Source: Stenotrophomonas sp. ESTM1D_MKCIP4_1
GTDB lineage: Bacteria > Pseudomonadota > Gammaproteobacteria > Xanthomonadales > Xanthomonadaceae
Direction: 5' to 3'
NCBI RefSeq assembly: GCF_003086895.1
Contig: NZ_CP026004.1
Location: 4,050,684 to 4,114,683 of the forward strand
Length of the DNA stretch: 64,000 nt
The notes beneath the pieces are model-generated. The model was given only the letters and a program-made list of their open reading frames with translations, did not search any database and was not told where the DNA came from. Shown in pieces: positions 29,525 to 38,681 of this stretch (position 1 is the stretch's first letter; each line of letters begins with the position of its first letter). Made by a program: the position numbers and the translations under genes.

Positions 29525-31056
29525 ACCATCTGGTGATCCTGCCGATCCTGATTCCGCTGCTCGGCGCCGCACTCTCCCTGTTCGTCGAGCACCGCCGCTA
29601 TGGCCCCAAGGTGCAGCGCAGCGTGGCCTGGACCGCGATGGCGGCGCTGGCGATGGCGGTGGGCCTGCTGTTCGCGCAGACCGCTGGCGGCGACATCAAC
29701 GTCTACCTGCTGGGTGACTGGCCCTCGCGGCTGGGCATCGCGCTGGTGGCCGACCGCCTGTCGGCGTGGATGCTGCTGACCACCCTGCTGCTGGCCATCC
29801 CCTGCCTGATGCACGCCTGTTCGGGCTGGGACCGGCGCGCGCCGCACTTCCACGCGCTGTTCCAGTTCCAGCTGGTCGGCCTGAACGGCGCGTTCCTTAC
29901 CGGCGACATCTTCAACCTGTTCGTGTTCTTCGAGGTGATGCTGATCGCCTCCTACGGCCTGCTGCTCAGCGGCGGCCGTGGCCTGCGCATGCGCATCGGC
30001 CTGCACTACGTGGTGTTCAACGTCACCGCCTCGACCCTGTTCCTGATCGCGCTGGGCCTGCTGTACGCCTCGCTGGGTTCACTGAACATGGCCGAGCTGT
30101 CGCAGCGCATCGCCGAGGTGCCGCCGGCGCAGCTGACCCTGGTGAAGGCGACCATGGGGCTTTTGCTGCTGGTGTTCTGCGCCAAGGCCGCGCTGATGCC
30201 GCTGTACCTGTGGCTGCCCGAATCCTACGCACGTGCGCCCGCTGCGGTGGCGGCGCTGTTCGCCATCATGACCAAGGTCGGCCTGTACGCCGTGCTGCGC
30301 GTGCAGATGCTGTGGTTCGGCGAGGACGCGGGCGCGCTGGCCGGCTACGGCCGCGACTGGCTGCTGTGGGCCGGCGTGGCCACCCTGGTGCTGGGTGGCC
30401 TGGGTGCACTGGCCGCCGCCCGCCTGCGCGTACTGATCTCCTATCTGGTCATCGTCTCGGCGGCCACGCTGTTCATCGCGTTCGCGGTGGGCACGCCGAA
30501 AGTGCTGTCGGCCGGCCTGTATTACCTGCCGCACAGCACGTTCGTGGCGGCCGCCCTGTTCCTCGTCGCCGACCTGATCCGCCGCCGTCGCGGCGGCGCC
30601 AGCGATCGCAAGGAAGTGGTGGCACCGATGCCAGGCAAGGAAACGCCGGCCGTGCTGTTCCTGATCGGTGCGGTCTCGGTGGCCGGCCTGCCGCCGCTGT
30701 CCGGCTTCCTGGCCAAGGCCGCATTGCTGGCCGGCATGCCCGCGCAGTACACCGGCGCGGTGTGGACGGCCGTACTGGTCAGCAGCCTGCTGGTCATCAT
30801 GGGCCTGACCCGCGGTGGCATCCGCCTGTTCTGGCGCGTGCCGCTGCCCGACCCCGATGCACCGCCGCCGCGCAAGGCACGGCTGCGCCGCATCGAGTTG
30901 TACGCCGCCTGCCTGCTGCTGGCCTATGGCATCGGCATGACCCTGGGCGCGGCACCGCTGATGCGCCACACCGATGCCATCGCCGCCCAGCTGCTGCAGC
31001 CGGGTGACTACGTGCAGCAGTTGCGCGCGACCCCGCCGGAGATCCGCCAGCCATGA
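29521..31056 (+). CDS. mrpD: Mrp antiporter subunit D
   Basis: A 511-residue NuoN/M-like subunit with about 14 helices. It has the lysine-bearing segments FCAKAALMPLYLWLPESYARAPAAVAALFAIMTKVGLYAVLR (about 220-262) and GLPPLSGFLAKAALLAG that form the proton path. It overlaps mrpC by 4 bp (ATGA) and mrpE by 4 bp. Confidence 0.95.
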   Translation: MNHLVILPILIPLLGAALSLFVEHRRYGPKVQRSVAWTAMAALAMAVGLLFAQTAGGDINVYLLGDWPSRLGIALVADRLSAWMLLTTLLLAIPCLMHACSGWDRRAPHFHALFQFQLVGLNGAFLTGDIFNLFVFFEVMLIASYGLLLSGGRGLRMRIGLHYVVFNVTASTLFLIALGLLYASLGSLNMAELSQRIAEVPPAQLTLVKATMGLLLLVFCAKAALMPLYLWLPESYARAPAAVAALFAIMTKVGLYAVLRVQMLWFGEDAGALAGYGRDWLLWAGVATLVLGGLGALAAARLRVLISYLVIVSAATLFIAFAVGTPKVLSAGLYYLPHSTFVAAALFLVADLIRRRRGGASDRKEVVAPMPGKETPAVLFLIGAVSVAGLPPLSGFLAKAALLAGMPAQYTGAVWTAVLVSSLLVIMGLTRGGIRLFWRVPLPDPDAPPPRKARLRRIELYAACLLLAYGIGMTLGAAPLMRHTDAIAAQLLQPGDYVQQLRATPPEIRQP

Positions 31057-31559
31057 CCGCCAAGCGTTCCCTCAGCCGCCGCGTGTTCCCCTCGCCCGCC
31101 CTGAGCATGATGGTGGTGGCGTTCTGGCTGCTCATGTCCGACAGCTTCACCCTTGGCCAGATCGTGCTGGGCATGGTGCTGGGCGTGGTGGTACCGCTGT
31201 TCGCCGCCCGCCTGGACCGCGAATTCGCCCGCATCGGTACGCTGCGGCCGGTGCCGAAGCTGCTGTTCGTCACCCTGTGGGACATCCTCATGTCCAACAT
31301 CCGCGTGGCCATCCAGGTGCTCGGCCCGGAGCGCAACATCCACCCCGGCTTCATCTGGCTGCCGCTGGACATCGCCAACATCCACGGCATCGCCGCGCTG
31401 ACCAGCATGATCACCCTGACCCCGGGCACCGTGTCGGCCGCACTGAGCGATGACCGCAAATACCTGCTGGTGCACGTGCTGCACCTGGACGACCCGCAGG
31501 ACCTGATCGACACGATCAAGCGACGTTACGAAGCCCCGTTGATGGAGATCTTCCCATGA
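31053..31559 (+). CDS. mrpE: Mrp antiporter subunit E
   Basis: A 168-residue subunit with two membrane helices near the N-terminus (about 17-55) and a C-terminal soluble domain including ITLTPGTVSAALSDDRKYLLVHVL, the family signature. It overlaps its neighbours by 4 bp on each side. Confidence 0.93.
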   Translation: MTAKRSLSRRVFPSPALSMMVVAFWLLMSDSFTLGQIVLGMVLGVVVPLFAARLDREFARIGTLRPVPKLLFVTLWDILMSNIRVAIQVLGPERNIHPGFIWLPLDIANIHGIAALTSMITLTPGTVSAALSDDRKYLLVHVLHLDDPQDLIDTIKRRYEAPLMEIFP

Positions 31560-31840
31560 CTGGATTCCAGATCATCCAGACCACCCTGGTGGTGTGCATG
31601 CACGTGGTCGGCCTGGCCATGCTGCTGGCCACCTGGCGCCTGCTGCGCGGCCCGACCGTGCCCGACCGCATCCTGGCGCTGGACACCTTGTCGGTGACCG
31701 CCATCGCCGAACTGATGCTGTTCGGCATGTACCTGAACTCGGCGATCTACTTCGAGGCGGCGCTGGTCATTGCCATGCTCGGCTTCGGCAGCACCGTGGT
31801 GCTGAGCAAGTTCGTGCTGCGCCGGGACATCGTCGAATGA
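31556..31840 (+). CDS. mrpF: Mrp antiporter subunit F
   Basis: A 94-residue three-helix subunit with the motif GPTVPDRILALDTLSV (about 29-44), typical of MnhF/PhaF. It overlaps mrpE and mrpG by 4 bp. Confidence 0.93.
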   Translation: MTGFQIIQTTLVVCMHVVGLAMLLATWRLLRGPTVPDRILALDTLSVTAIAELMLFGMYLNSAIYFEAALVIAMLGFGSTVVLSKFVLRRDIVE

Positions 31841-32205
31841 TCACCTTCATCCAGATCGCCCTGTCGGTCCTGCTGCTGTTCGGCTGCTTCTTCATCCTGG
31901 TCGGCGCACTGGGGCTGGTGAAGCTGTCGACCTTCTTCAAGCGCCTGCACGCACCGACCAAGGCCAGCACCCTGGGCGTAGGCTGCGTGCTGGCCTGTTC
32001 GGTCTGCTACCACATCTTCCTGGGCCAGGATCCGCAGCCGCGCGAGCTGCTGATCACCGTGTTCCTGTTCATCACCGCGCCGATCAGCGCACACATGATG
32101 GCAAAGGCGGCACTGTCGCTGCTGATGGAAACCCGGCCCAGCCTGCCCGGCAACGAACGCGCCAAGGAAGAGCAGCTGCCGCCGCCGGAACCCCCCGCGC
32201 GTTGA
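31837..32205 (+). CDS. mrpG: Mrp antiporter subunit G
   Basis: A 122-residue three-helix subunit with FILVGALGLVKLSTFFKRLHAPTKASTLG (about 19-47), which is the MnhG signature, and an acidic Pro-rich tail. The ATG at 31837 overlaps the mrpF stop. It closes the operon mrpA/B-C-D-E-F-G, which as a whole exports Na+ and helps alkaline pH and salt tolerance. Confidence 0.93.
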   Translation: MITFIQIALSVLLLFGCFFILVGALGLVKLSTFFKRLHAPTKASTLGVGCVLACSVCYHIFLGQDPQPRELLITVFLFITAPISAHMMAKAALSLLMETRPSLPGNERAKEEQLPPPEPPAR

Positions 32206-32210
32206 CGGCA

Positions 32211-32300
32211 GGTGCCGACCGTTGGTCGGCACAATTCATTGATGGTGGGTGCCGACCGTTGGTCGGCATGGCCCGACATCCACGCATGGCGTGGATCTAC
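32211..32300. repeat. SMAG cluster between mrpG and the Ca/Na exchanger
   Basis: Two copies of GTGCCGACCGTTGGTCGGCA (32211-32232 and 32249-32268) and one copy of the GTAGATCCACGCC class in reverse (32278-32300). The GTAG head of the latter provides the TAG stop of the exchanger gene on minus (32297-32299). Confidence 0.9.
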
Positions 32301-33250
32301 ATCACCAGCGCGATCTCCAGCCCCAGCCACGCCACGAAGGCACCCAGCAGGATCGCACCCTCGACGCGGCTGATCCGCAGATCGCCCCGCAGCATCGGGT
32401 ACAGCACCAGGGCGAAGGCCAGCAGCGCCGGCAGCTCCAGGCGCACGAACGAAGCCGGCAAAGCCAGCGGCTGCAGCAGCCCCATCACACCGATCACCAG
32501 CAGCAGGTTCACCACGCTGGATCCCAGCACGTGGCCCAGCACCATGTCGCCCTGGCCGCGCCGCGCGGCTGCAAGGGCCGCCGCTACTTCCGGCAGCGCG
32601 GTGCCGATGGCCACCGGCAGCAGGCCCACCAGCAACGGGGTCCAGCCCAGCGCCGCACCAAAATCCGCCGCAGCACCCACCACCAGTCGCGCGCCCCAGT
32701 ACAGGGTCAGTGCGGCGATCAGCACACGCAGCACGTTCAAGGGCAGGCTGGTGCGGCTCACGGCCGACTCGGCGATGACCGCCTGCACGTCCGGCGCTTC
32801 AAGACGCCCACGGCGCAGCAGTACGGCCTGCACCAGCACGAAGGCCACCACCAGCACGCCGGCTTCCCAGCGCTGCAGGCCACCGTCCAGGCCGAACAGG
32901 ATCAGCAGCAGGCCGGCCGCCAGCAGCGCCCACCACAGGACGCCCTGCAGGCGCGCGCGCAGCAGCAGCGGCGCCGCAATGGCGGCCACGGCCAGGGTAA
33001 GCCCGAGGTTGGCGATACTGCTGCCGATGGCGTTGCCCAGGGCCAGCTCTGGCTGGCCGACCCACAGCGCGCGTCCATTGACCGCCAGTTCCGGCAACGA
33101 GGTGGCAACGCCCAACAGCAGCAGGCCGGCCGTGAAGGCGCTGGTGCCGAAACGCTGGGCCAGGCCGGACACGGCCTTGACGATGGAATCCCCGCCCAGC
33201 GCCAGCAGCAGCAGGCCAAGCAGGAACCAGGCAATTGAAATGGCGATCAT
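32297..33250 (-). CDS. Calcium/sodium antiporter (YrbG/CaxA type)
   Basis: A 317-residue exchanger of the CaCA superfamily with about ten helices in two inverted halves. The alpha-repeats are visible as LGVATSLPELAVNG and GNAIGSSIANLGLTL (about 47-86) and as AIGTALPEVAAAL and GHVLGSSVVNLLLV (about 215-252). It moves calcium in exchange for sodium or protons across the inner membrane. The TAG stop lies inside a SMAG repeat, so the C-terminus (ALVM) was probably set by repeat insertion. Confidence 0.92.
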   Translation of the reverse strand: MIAISIAWFLLGLLLLALGGDSIVKAVSGLAQRFGTSAFTAGLLLLGVATSLPELAVNGRALWVGQPELALGNAIGSSIANLGLTLAVAAIAAPLLLRARLQGVLWWALLAAGLLLILFGLDGGLQRWEAGVLVVAFVLVQAVLLRRGRLEAPDVQAVIAESAVSRTSLPLNVLRVLIAALTLYWGARLVVGAAADFGAALGWTPLLVGLLPVAIGTALPEVAAALAAARRGQGDMVLGHVLGSSVVNLLLVIGVMGLLQPLALPASFVRLELPALLAFALVLYPMLRGDLRISRVEGAILLGAFVAWLGLEIALVM

Positions 33251-33323
33251 CGAGCACTCCCCAGCGGTCGTGGCGCGATTCTACGCGTGGCCCGCCCTCG
33301 GCGGGGGGCCACGCCCACCGTGG

Positions 33324-33962
33324 TCAGCCGCAGCCTTCCACGTAATCCACCTGCGGCGTCTGGCCGACCCGCCAGCTGCCGACCTTGCCGTCGCCGCCCA
33401 GCGCGAAATCGATGATGGCCGCGCCTTCCTGGGCCGGGCGCACGCGCAGGTGCTGGGCCTTCTCATCGTATTTGTCCGGGCCGACGTCGGCGCGCTCGGG
33501 GTACAGCAGCTGCAGTTCGCCCAGGGTCATGCCGACCTTGCCGCCGCCCGGGGCGACGATGCCGGTGCTGCGCACGTCATAGCGCACCAGCTTGCGGCCC
33601 TCGATCATCAGGCGCGGGTCCTCGGCATCCTGGGGGCGCAGGAAGTAGCAGCCATCGTTGCTGTCATCGGCGGGCAGCGGCTTGCCGGCCGCGTCGGTGC
33701 CCAGCCCCTGCAGCGGCGTACCGAAGCCGCTGCGCACCTCGGCGATGGGTGCGCCCAGCGTGGCGCCGCCGAAGCCATCCAGCCGCGCCGGGCTGTCCCT
33801 GCGCGGATCGGCCGGGGAGGTCGTGGCGAGGTCGGCATCGGCCGGGGCGGTGGCGGTCGCCGTGTCCTTGGCCGGGGCTGCGGCAGCCTCCGGGGTGTCG
33901 GGGCTGCGCGAACAGGCGGCCAGCGACAGCAGCAGCAAGCCGGCAATCGGAAGGTGTTTCAT
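33324..33962 (-). CDS. Putative lipoprotein
   Basis: A 212-residue exported lipoprotein. The N-terminus has a lipobox LSLAAC (Cys about 17), then an Ala/Pro/Thr-rich linker to about residue 60. A folded domain follows with GATLGAPIAEVRSGFG and GKVGMTLGELQLLYPER, similar in layout to small outer-membrane lipoproteins of xanthomonads. C104-like Cys in NDGCYF and the last CG could pair. Start is ATG 33962 (MKHLPIAGLLL). Function is unknown. Confidence 0.82.
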   Translation of the reverse strand: MKHLPIAGLLLLSLAACSRSPDTPEAAAAPAKDTATATAPADADLATTSPADPRRDSPARLDGFGGATLGAPIAEVRSGFGTPLQGLGTDAAGKPLPADDSNDGCYFLRPQDAEDPRLMIEGRKLVRYDVRSTGIVAPGGGKVGMTLGELQLLYPERADVGPDKYDEKAQHLRVRPAQEGAAIIDFALGGDGKVGSWRVGQTPQVDYVEGCG

Positions 33963-34085
33963 GGCGCGGATCCTTGGCATGGAAGGCCTGCACGCTAGCG
34001 CAGCGCGCGTGCAGGGGCTGCATTGTCATCGCCGTTTCATGCCCCGCGTTCAGGCTCGGCGTGCACCGACTTGGCCGTCCCTCCC

Positions 34086-34601
34086 ATGCAACCGCGCAAG
34101 ACCGACCTCGCCCGAACCGCGCTGCAGGCCCACCGCGCGCCGCTGGACATGCGCCAGCGCCGGCTGCTGATCCTGTGCGATGGCCAGCGCAGCATTGCCG
34201 ACCTGACAGGATTGATGGGCCAGGAAGCGCCCGCCATGGTGATCCAGCTGATCCAGGGCGGTTACCTGCAGACCGTGCAGGAAGCGACAACGGCACCACC
34301 GGCTGCTGCGGCCCCCGAGCCCGCACCTGCACCGGCCGCACCGGTGGAGCGCCGCCGCTCGCTGGTTGCTGCGCGCATCTACGTGCTGGGCATTCTGGAA
34401 ATGCAGCGGAACCCGATGGCCGCAGCGCTGTTCCGCGACCTGCAGCAGGCGCGTGCCGAAGACGATGTGCTGAAGGTGCTGCAGGCGGCCCTGCGGGTGC
34501 TGCCCGGCATGACATCCGATGGATACTGCCAGCGCGTGCGGCAGCGCCTGATGGAAGCGCTGCCGGCCGAGCATTGCGACGCCTTCGCGGCCACGACGTA
34601 G
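34086..34601 (+). CDS. Hypothetical protein with helical N- and C-terminal parts
   Basis: A 171-residue cytoplasmic protein that I do not recognise. Residues 1-58 are helical and charged and look like a small winged-helix-like module (RRLLILCDGQRSIADLTGLMG). A Pro/Ala linker follows (about 60-82). The C-terminal part is helical (about 85-165) with ARIYVLGILEMQRNPMAAALF. No catalytic motif is seen. It is divergent from the lipoprotein, and its stop TAG directly abuts a SMAG repeat. Start ATG 34086 gives the shortest credible frame. Confidence 0.7.
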   Translation: MQPRKTDLARTALQAHRAPLDMRQRRLLILCDGQRSIADLTGLMGQEAPAMVIQLIQGGYLQTVQEATTAPPAAAAPEPAPAPAAPVERRRSLVAARIYVLGILEMQRNPMAAALFRDLQQARAEDDVLKVLQAALRVLPGMTSDGYCQRVRQRLMEALPAEHCDAFAATT

Positions 34602-34602
34602 G

Positions 34603-34681
34603 TAGCGTCGACCGTTGGTCGACTGCTCCAGCCTGAAGATCCCGCGCTGCGCGCGGCAGTCGACCAGCGGTCGACTCTACC
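34603..34681. repeat. SMAG dimer (GTAGCGTCGACCGTTGG class)
   Basis: Two inverted GTCGACCGTTGGTCGAC palindromes (34603-34625 and 34659-34681) flank the spacer CCCGCGCTGCGCGCG, the same spacer as in the 25.1-25.3 kb cluster. It lies between two converging genes. Confidence 0.88.
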
Positions 34682-34753
34682 CCGCCTGCGCGGCCTCTAC
34701 GCCGAACGAACATTGCCACGCCGTCGCGGCGACGGCGCCTGCGCGGCTGGCCC

Positions 34754-36058
34754 CTACGGCGAACGGAAATTGTTGCGCAGGCCGTTCCAGCACTGCTGGT
34801 AACCACCCTGGCGATGGCCGGCCGCCAACGCCTGTGCGCTGGGGCGGATCACCGCGCGGGTCTCGAACATGAAGGCCATCGTGTCCTTGATGACATCGGC
34901 CTTGGACAGGTCCGCGCTGGACGCCTTGTCGAACGTCGGTGCATCCGGGCCGTGCCCGCTCATGCAGTTGTGCAGCGACGCGCCCCCCGGCACGAAACCT
35001 TCGGCCTTGGCGTCGTAGGCACCGTGCACCAGGCCCATGAACTCGCTGGCGATGTTGCGGTGGAACCACGGCGGGCGGAACGTGTTCTGCGCCACCAGCC
35101 AACGCGGCGGGAAGATGGCGAAATCCATGTTGCTGGTGCCCGCGGTGTCGCTGGGCGAATGCAGCACCAGGAAGATGGAGGGGTCCGGATGGTCGTAGCT
35201 GATCGAGCCGATGGTGTTGAAGCGGCGCAGGTCGTAGCGGTACGGCGCGTAGTTGCCATGCCACGCCACCACGTCCAGCGGTGAATGGTCGATGGGCGCA
35301 CGCCACAGGCGGCCCTCGAACTTGGCGATCAGCTCGAAATCACCGTCCACGTCCTCGAACGCGGCGTGCGGGGTCTCGAAATCACGCGGATTGGCCAGGC
35401 CGTTGGCGCCGATCGGCCCCAGGTCCGGCAGCTTCAGCAGCGCGCCGTAGTTCTCGCAGATGTAGCCGCGGCTGGGGCCATCAGGCAATTCGACGCGGAA
35501 GCGTACACCGCGCGGTATCACCGCGATCTGCTGCGGCTCGATCTCGACCACGCCCAGTTCGGTCAGCAGGCGCAGCGCACCCAGCTGCGGCACGATCAGC
35601 AGCTCGCCATCGGCGTTGTAGAAGTAGCGGCCGACCATGTCCCGGTTGGCCGCGTACAGATGGATGCCCACGCCGGCATGAGCATCGGGCGAGCCATTGC
35701 CGCCCATCGTGTACAGGCCTTCGACGAAATCGGTCGGCAGTTCCGGCAGCGGCAGTGGACTCCACCGCAGCTGGTTGGGCGACGCCGGCTGCGCGCCGAA
35801 ATCACAGTTCAGCTGCGACTGCGCGAACGGGGTGAATTCACCGTGCGTCACGGCCGGGCGGATGCGGTACAGCCAGCTGCGGCGGTTGCTGCCGCGCGGC
35901 GCGGTGAACGCGGTGCCGGACAGCTGCTCGGCATACAGGCCGTGGGCCACCTTCTGCGGCGAGTTCTGCCCGACCGGCAACGCGCCGGCGACGGCTTCGG
36001 TGGCGAACTCGTTACCGAAGCCGGACTGGTAGCCGCGGGCGGTGATGGCGGTGGACAT
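34754..36058 (-). CDS. hmgA: Homogentisate 1,2-dioxygenase
   Basis: A 434-residue iron-dependent ring-cleaving enzyme of tyrosine and phenylalanine breakdown. Visible signatures are [14 protein letters not shown] (about 9-22), [48 protein letters not shown] (about 330-378) with the iron-binding His and Glu, and the nearly complete family length. Start is ATG 36058 ([13 protein letters not shown]). It lies 101 bp downstream of hppD on minus, so the pair acts in series (4-hydroxyphenylpyruvate to homogentisate to maleylacetoacetate). Confidence 0.97.
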   Translation of the reverse strand: MSTAITARGYQSGFGNEFATEAVAGALPVGQNSPQKVAHGLYAEQLSGTAFTAPRGSNRRSWLYRIRPAVTHGEFTPFAQSQLNCDFGAQPASPNQLRWSPLPLPELPTDFVEGLYTMGGNGSPDAHAGVGIHLYAANRDMVGRYFYNADGELLIVPQLGALRLLTELGVVEIEPQQIAVIPRGVRFRVELPDGPSRGYICENYGALLKLPDLGPIGANGLANPRDFETPHAAFEDVDGDFELIAKFEGRLWRAPIDHSPLDVVAWHGNYAPYRYDLRRFNTIGSISYDHPDPSIFLVLHSPSDTAGTSNMDFAIFPPRWLVAQNTFRPPWFHRNIASEFMGLVHGAYDAKAEGFVPGGASLHNCMSGHGPDAPTFDKASSADLSKADVIKDTMAFMFETRAVIRPSAQALAAGHRQGGYQQCWNGLRNNFRSP

Positions 36059-36093
36059 GGTGGCTCCTGGAGCGCGATGCCGGAACGGAAAGC

Positions 36094-36151
36094 AGCCGAG
36101 CATGGCTCGGCTCTACAGGTGAGCAGACGCCGGGCGTGGCCCGGCGCTACC
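36094..36151. repeat. SMAG pair between hmgA and hppD
   Basis: Palindromes AGCCGAGCATGGCTCGGCTC (36094-36116) and CGCCGGGCGTGGCCCGGCGC (about 36128-36150), both with a CTAC end, separate hmgA and hppD. They could stabilise or cut the shared mRNA. Confidence 0.75.
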
Positions 36152-36159
36152 GATGAACG

Positions 36160-37272
36160 TTACAGCACGCCGCGGCGGATCTGGTCGCGCTCGATGCTTT
36201 CAAACAGCGCGGTGAAGTTGCCTTCGCCGAAGCCCTCGTTGCCCTTGCGCTGGATGATCTCGAAGAAGATCGGGCCGATGCAGTTCTGGGTAAAGATCTG
36301 CAGCAGCTTGCGCTGGTGGGTTTCCGGGTCGGCGTCGATCAGGATCTTGTTCTTCGCCAGGCGCGCGACGTCCTCACCGTGGTTCGGCACGCGCTGATCG
36401 ATCACATCGAAGTAGGTCTCCGGCGTGTCGAGGAAATCCACGCCCTGCGCGCGCATGGCTTCGACGGTCTCGTAGATGTTGTCGGTGAAGCAGGCGATGT
36501 GCTGGATGCCCTCGCCCTTGTACGCGTCCAGGTACTCGTTGATCTGGCTCTTCGGGTCGGACGATTCATTCAGCGGAATGCGCACGATGCCGTCCGGCGC
36601 GGTCATCGCCTTGGACACCAGGCCGGTCTTCAGGCCCTTGATGTCGAAGTAGCGGATCTCGCGGAAGTTGAACAGGCGCTCGTAGTAGTCCGACCACTGC
36701 TGCATGTTGCCGAAGTACAGGTTGTGGGTCAGGTGGTCGATGAAGGTCAGGCCGAAGCCGAACGGACGCAGGTCGGCGCCGTCGATCACCTCGTAGTCGC
36801 CATCGAAGACGCTGCCGGCGCTGCCGTAGCGGTCGACCAGGTACAGCATGCAATCGCCGATGCCCTTGATGACCGGGGCATTGACGGCCTTGCTGTCCGG
36901 CTTGAAAGCGATGGCCTCTGCGCCGTTGCCCAGGGCGGTCTGGTAGACCTCCTGGCCCGGCTTCTTGAAGCGGATGGCGAAGCCGCAGGCGCACGGACCA
37001 TGCTTTTCGGCGAAGTCGGCGGCGAAGGAATCGGGGTCTTCGTTGACGAGGAAGTTGACGTCGCCCTGGCGATAGACGGTAATCGGACGCTGCTTGTGCT
37101 TGAGCACCGCGCTGAAGCCCATCTTGCGGAAGTACTCGTGCAGCTCCTGGCCACGGCCGGCCGGGGCGGCAAATTCGACGAACTCGAAGCCGTCGATGCC
37201 CATCGGGTTCTCGAAGGTGGTGACCTGCATGCCGGGGTTCGGGTGCGAGGCGGTCGGGACTGCGGTATTCAT
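36160..37272 (-). CDS. hppD: 4-hydroxyphenylpyruvate dioxygenase
   Basis: A 370-residue Fe(II) enzyme that turns 4-hydroxyphenylpyruvate into homogentisate. It has two vicinal-oxygen-chelate halves. The iron ligands are in IDHLTHNLYFGNM (about 178-190), GIQHIACFTDNIY (about 255-267) and PIFFEIIQRKGNEGFGEGNFTALF (about 335-358, Glu). Start is ATG 37272 (MNTAVPTASHP). A divergent MarR-type gene lies 130 bp upstream, with a palindrome between the two. Confidence 0.97.
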   Translation of the reverse strand: MNTAVPTASHPNPGMQVTTFENPMGIDGFEFVEFAAPAGRGQELHEYFRKMGFSAVLKHKQRPITVYRQGDVNFLVNEDPDSFAADFAEKHGPCACGFAIRFKKPGQEVYQTALGNGAEAIAFKPDSKAVNAPVIKGIGDCMLYLVDRYGSAGSVFDGDYEVIDGADLRPFGFGLTFIDHLTHNLYFGNMQQWSDYYERLFNFREIRYFDIKGLKTGLVSKAMTAPDGIVRIPLNESSDPKSQINEYLDAYKGEGIQHIACFTDNIYETVEAMRAQGVDFLDTPETYFDVIDQRVPNHGEDVARLAKNKILIDADPETHQRKLLQIFTQNCIGPIFFEIIQRKGNEGFGEGNFTALFESIERDQIRRGVL

Positions 37273-37365
37273 GGCGTGGCTCCGAATCGGTACCGCATCG
37301 GTACAAACCAGGTGCGGGCTAGGGTGGACCCGGCGAGAATGCAGGGTCCGGATAGACCACTTATA

Positions 37366-37379
37366 GTTACACTTGAAAC
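37366..37379. promoter_or_regulatory. Candidate MarR operator between hppD and its divergent regulator
   Basis: GTTACACTTGAAAC is an imperfect palindrome (GTTnCA/TGnAAC) in the AT-rich middle of the hppD/MarR gap, 22 bp before the MarR start. A MarR protein commonly binds such a site and controls both promoters. Motif reading only. Confidence 0.5.
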
Positions 37380-37401
37380 CACCAGCAAGGTGCACCGCAG
37401 C

Positions 37402-37896
37402 ATGAGCCCAGCCGACCCCGCCTCCACCCGCGTGCGCGCCTCGCACGTCCTGCTCGACCTGGAACAGTTCCTGCCGTATCGGCTGAGCGTGCTGTCCAAC
37501 CGCGTGAGCGGCAATATCGCCAAACTGTATGGCGACCGCTACGGCCTGGCCATTCCCGAATGGCGCGTCATCACCATCCTGGCGCTGTACCCGGGGTCGT
37601 CGGCCAGCGAGGTTTCCGACCGCACGGCGATGGACAAGGTGGCCGTCAGCCGGGCGGTGGCACGCCTGCTGGAACGGGGGTTCATCAAGCGTGAGACGCA
37701 TGGCGACGATCGTCGGCGCTCGGTGCTGGCGCTGTCGGCGGCGGGTTTCGAGGTGTACGAGACCATCGCGCCACTGGTGATCGAAATCACCCGCAAGCTG
37801 ATGTCGGTGCTGAGCGAGGAAGAGGAACAGCTGCTGGAGACGCTGATCCTGCGCTTGGCCGGAGATGGCCTGGAGCGGATGGGCGAAGGGGTCTGA
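37402..37896 (+). CDS. MarR-family regulator divergent from hppD
   Basis: A 164-residue winged-helix repressor. The core (about 30-135) has GLAIPEWRVITILALYPGSSASEVSDRTAMDKVAVSRAVARLLERGFIKRE with recognition helix AMDKVAVSRAVARL and the wing DDRRRSV. A Glu-rich C-terminal dimer helix follows. Its position next to hppD-hmgA suggests control of the homogentisate pathway, with an aromatic acid as inducer. Start is ATG 37402. Name HpdR-like is plausible but not claimed. Confidence 0.87.
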   Translation: MSPADPASTRVRASHVLLDLEQFLPYRLSVLSNRVSGNIAKLYGDRYGLAIPEWRVITILALYPGSSASEVSDRTAMDKVAVSRAVARLLERGFIKRETHGDDRRRSVLALSAAGFEVYETIAPLVIEITRKLMSVLSEEEEQLLETLILRLAGDGLERMGEGV

Positions 37897-38444
37897 GGGG
37901 AAGTGTCCGGGGCCCTGCTCCGGCCCCTGGTAGTGCCGGCCGCTGCCCGGCAACTTCGACAGCAACAGCCGGCTTCCGTGCGCTGTCGGTGGGTGCCGTT
38001 CCGGTAGATCCACGCCATGCGTGGATGACGTCGCCTGCCACGGCCTGCGTGTCGTCGGTAGCCCTTCAAGGGCGCGTCGGGACGTTGGCGATGACGCTGA
38101 TCGCGTGCAATTGGGTGTCCGCCGACGAACGGGACTCGGGCCTCGCACGTCACTGGCTGTCGGCGTTGCCACCTGATGTTTCGGGATTGGCCCGGTAGCA
38201 TCGTCTTGGACAGATCAGGCCTATCCAACGGCTTCAATCGAGTGGTTTTGCCTATTGGACGAACACCCCAACCGGAGCGAGGCTGGGCGCGCAGCGGAGC
38301 ACCGCTGCCGGGGTTGAAAGCCCGTTGATCAGAGCTTGATTGCGTCGCACAGTCGTCGCCCTCTGGTGAGCGATGCGGGGGATACGCCCCAGGCCCAATC
38401 GATGCGATCTCGCCTTTTCAACCACGAATCCAAGGAATCCCGCC
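37897..38444. other. Gene-free region with SMAG repeats and a possible structured RNA
   Basis: This 548-bp gap has no supported gene. It holds two SMAG palindromes (37930-37952; 38004-38026). From about 38200 to 38440 the sequence has small hairpins, for instance GCAGCGG-AGCA-CCGCTGC (38291-38308) and GGGG-ATAC-GCCCC near 38372. This part is structured, GC-moderate and ends 5 bp before the next gene's ribosome site AAGGAA. It could be a leader RNA. Confidence 0.5.
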
Positions 38445-38681
38445 ATGTCCCGATCCGCCCGCCGCAAGATTGTCCCGCCCGCCGCCACCGTCGACCATGA
38501 GGCCGACCTGCAGCGCATCGATGAGGCGCTGGCGACGGTGGAATCCATCGCCGATGACTGGTTTGAACACCATCGCCTGAAGCCCTGCCCGCCCGGGTTC
38601 CTGCTGTCGCTGAACCGGCTGCGCGATTTCACCAGCTTCGCAAAGGCCTACGCCACAGCGCTACGCGTGGTGCGCGAGTAG
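38445..38681 (+). CDS. Small basic/acidic hypothetical protein ending in a SMAG
   Basis: A 78-residue protein that I do not recognise. It has a basic start (MSRSARRKIVPP), an acidic amphipathic helix (HEADLQRIDEALATVESI, about 18-35) and a second helix (SLNRLRDFTSFAKAYATALRVV). AAGGAA lies 9 bp upstream of ATG 38445, supporting translation. The final codons run into the GTAG head of the first array unit, so TAG (38679-38681) is repeat-derived. No membrane segment or signal peptide. Confidence 0.6.
   Translation: MSRSARRKIVPPAATVDHEADLQRIDEALATVESIADDWFEHHRLKPCPPGFLLSLNRLRDFTSFAKAYATALRVVRE

Noticed and set aside
36160..38172. 670-residue version of hppD starting near 38172
   Set aside because: The extra 300 residues cross SMAG repeats, the MarR gene on the other strand and the divergent promoter. 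The family protein starts at 37272.
38200..38444. Retron-like non-coding RNA
   Set aside because: There is no reverse transcriptase gene within reach, and the inverted a1/a2 ends are not evident.
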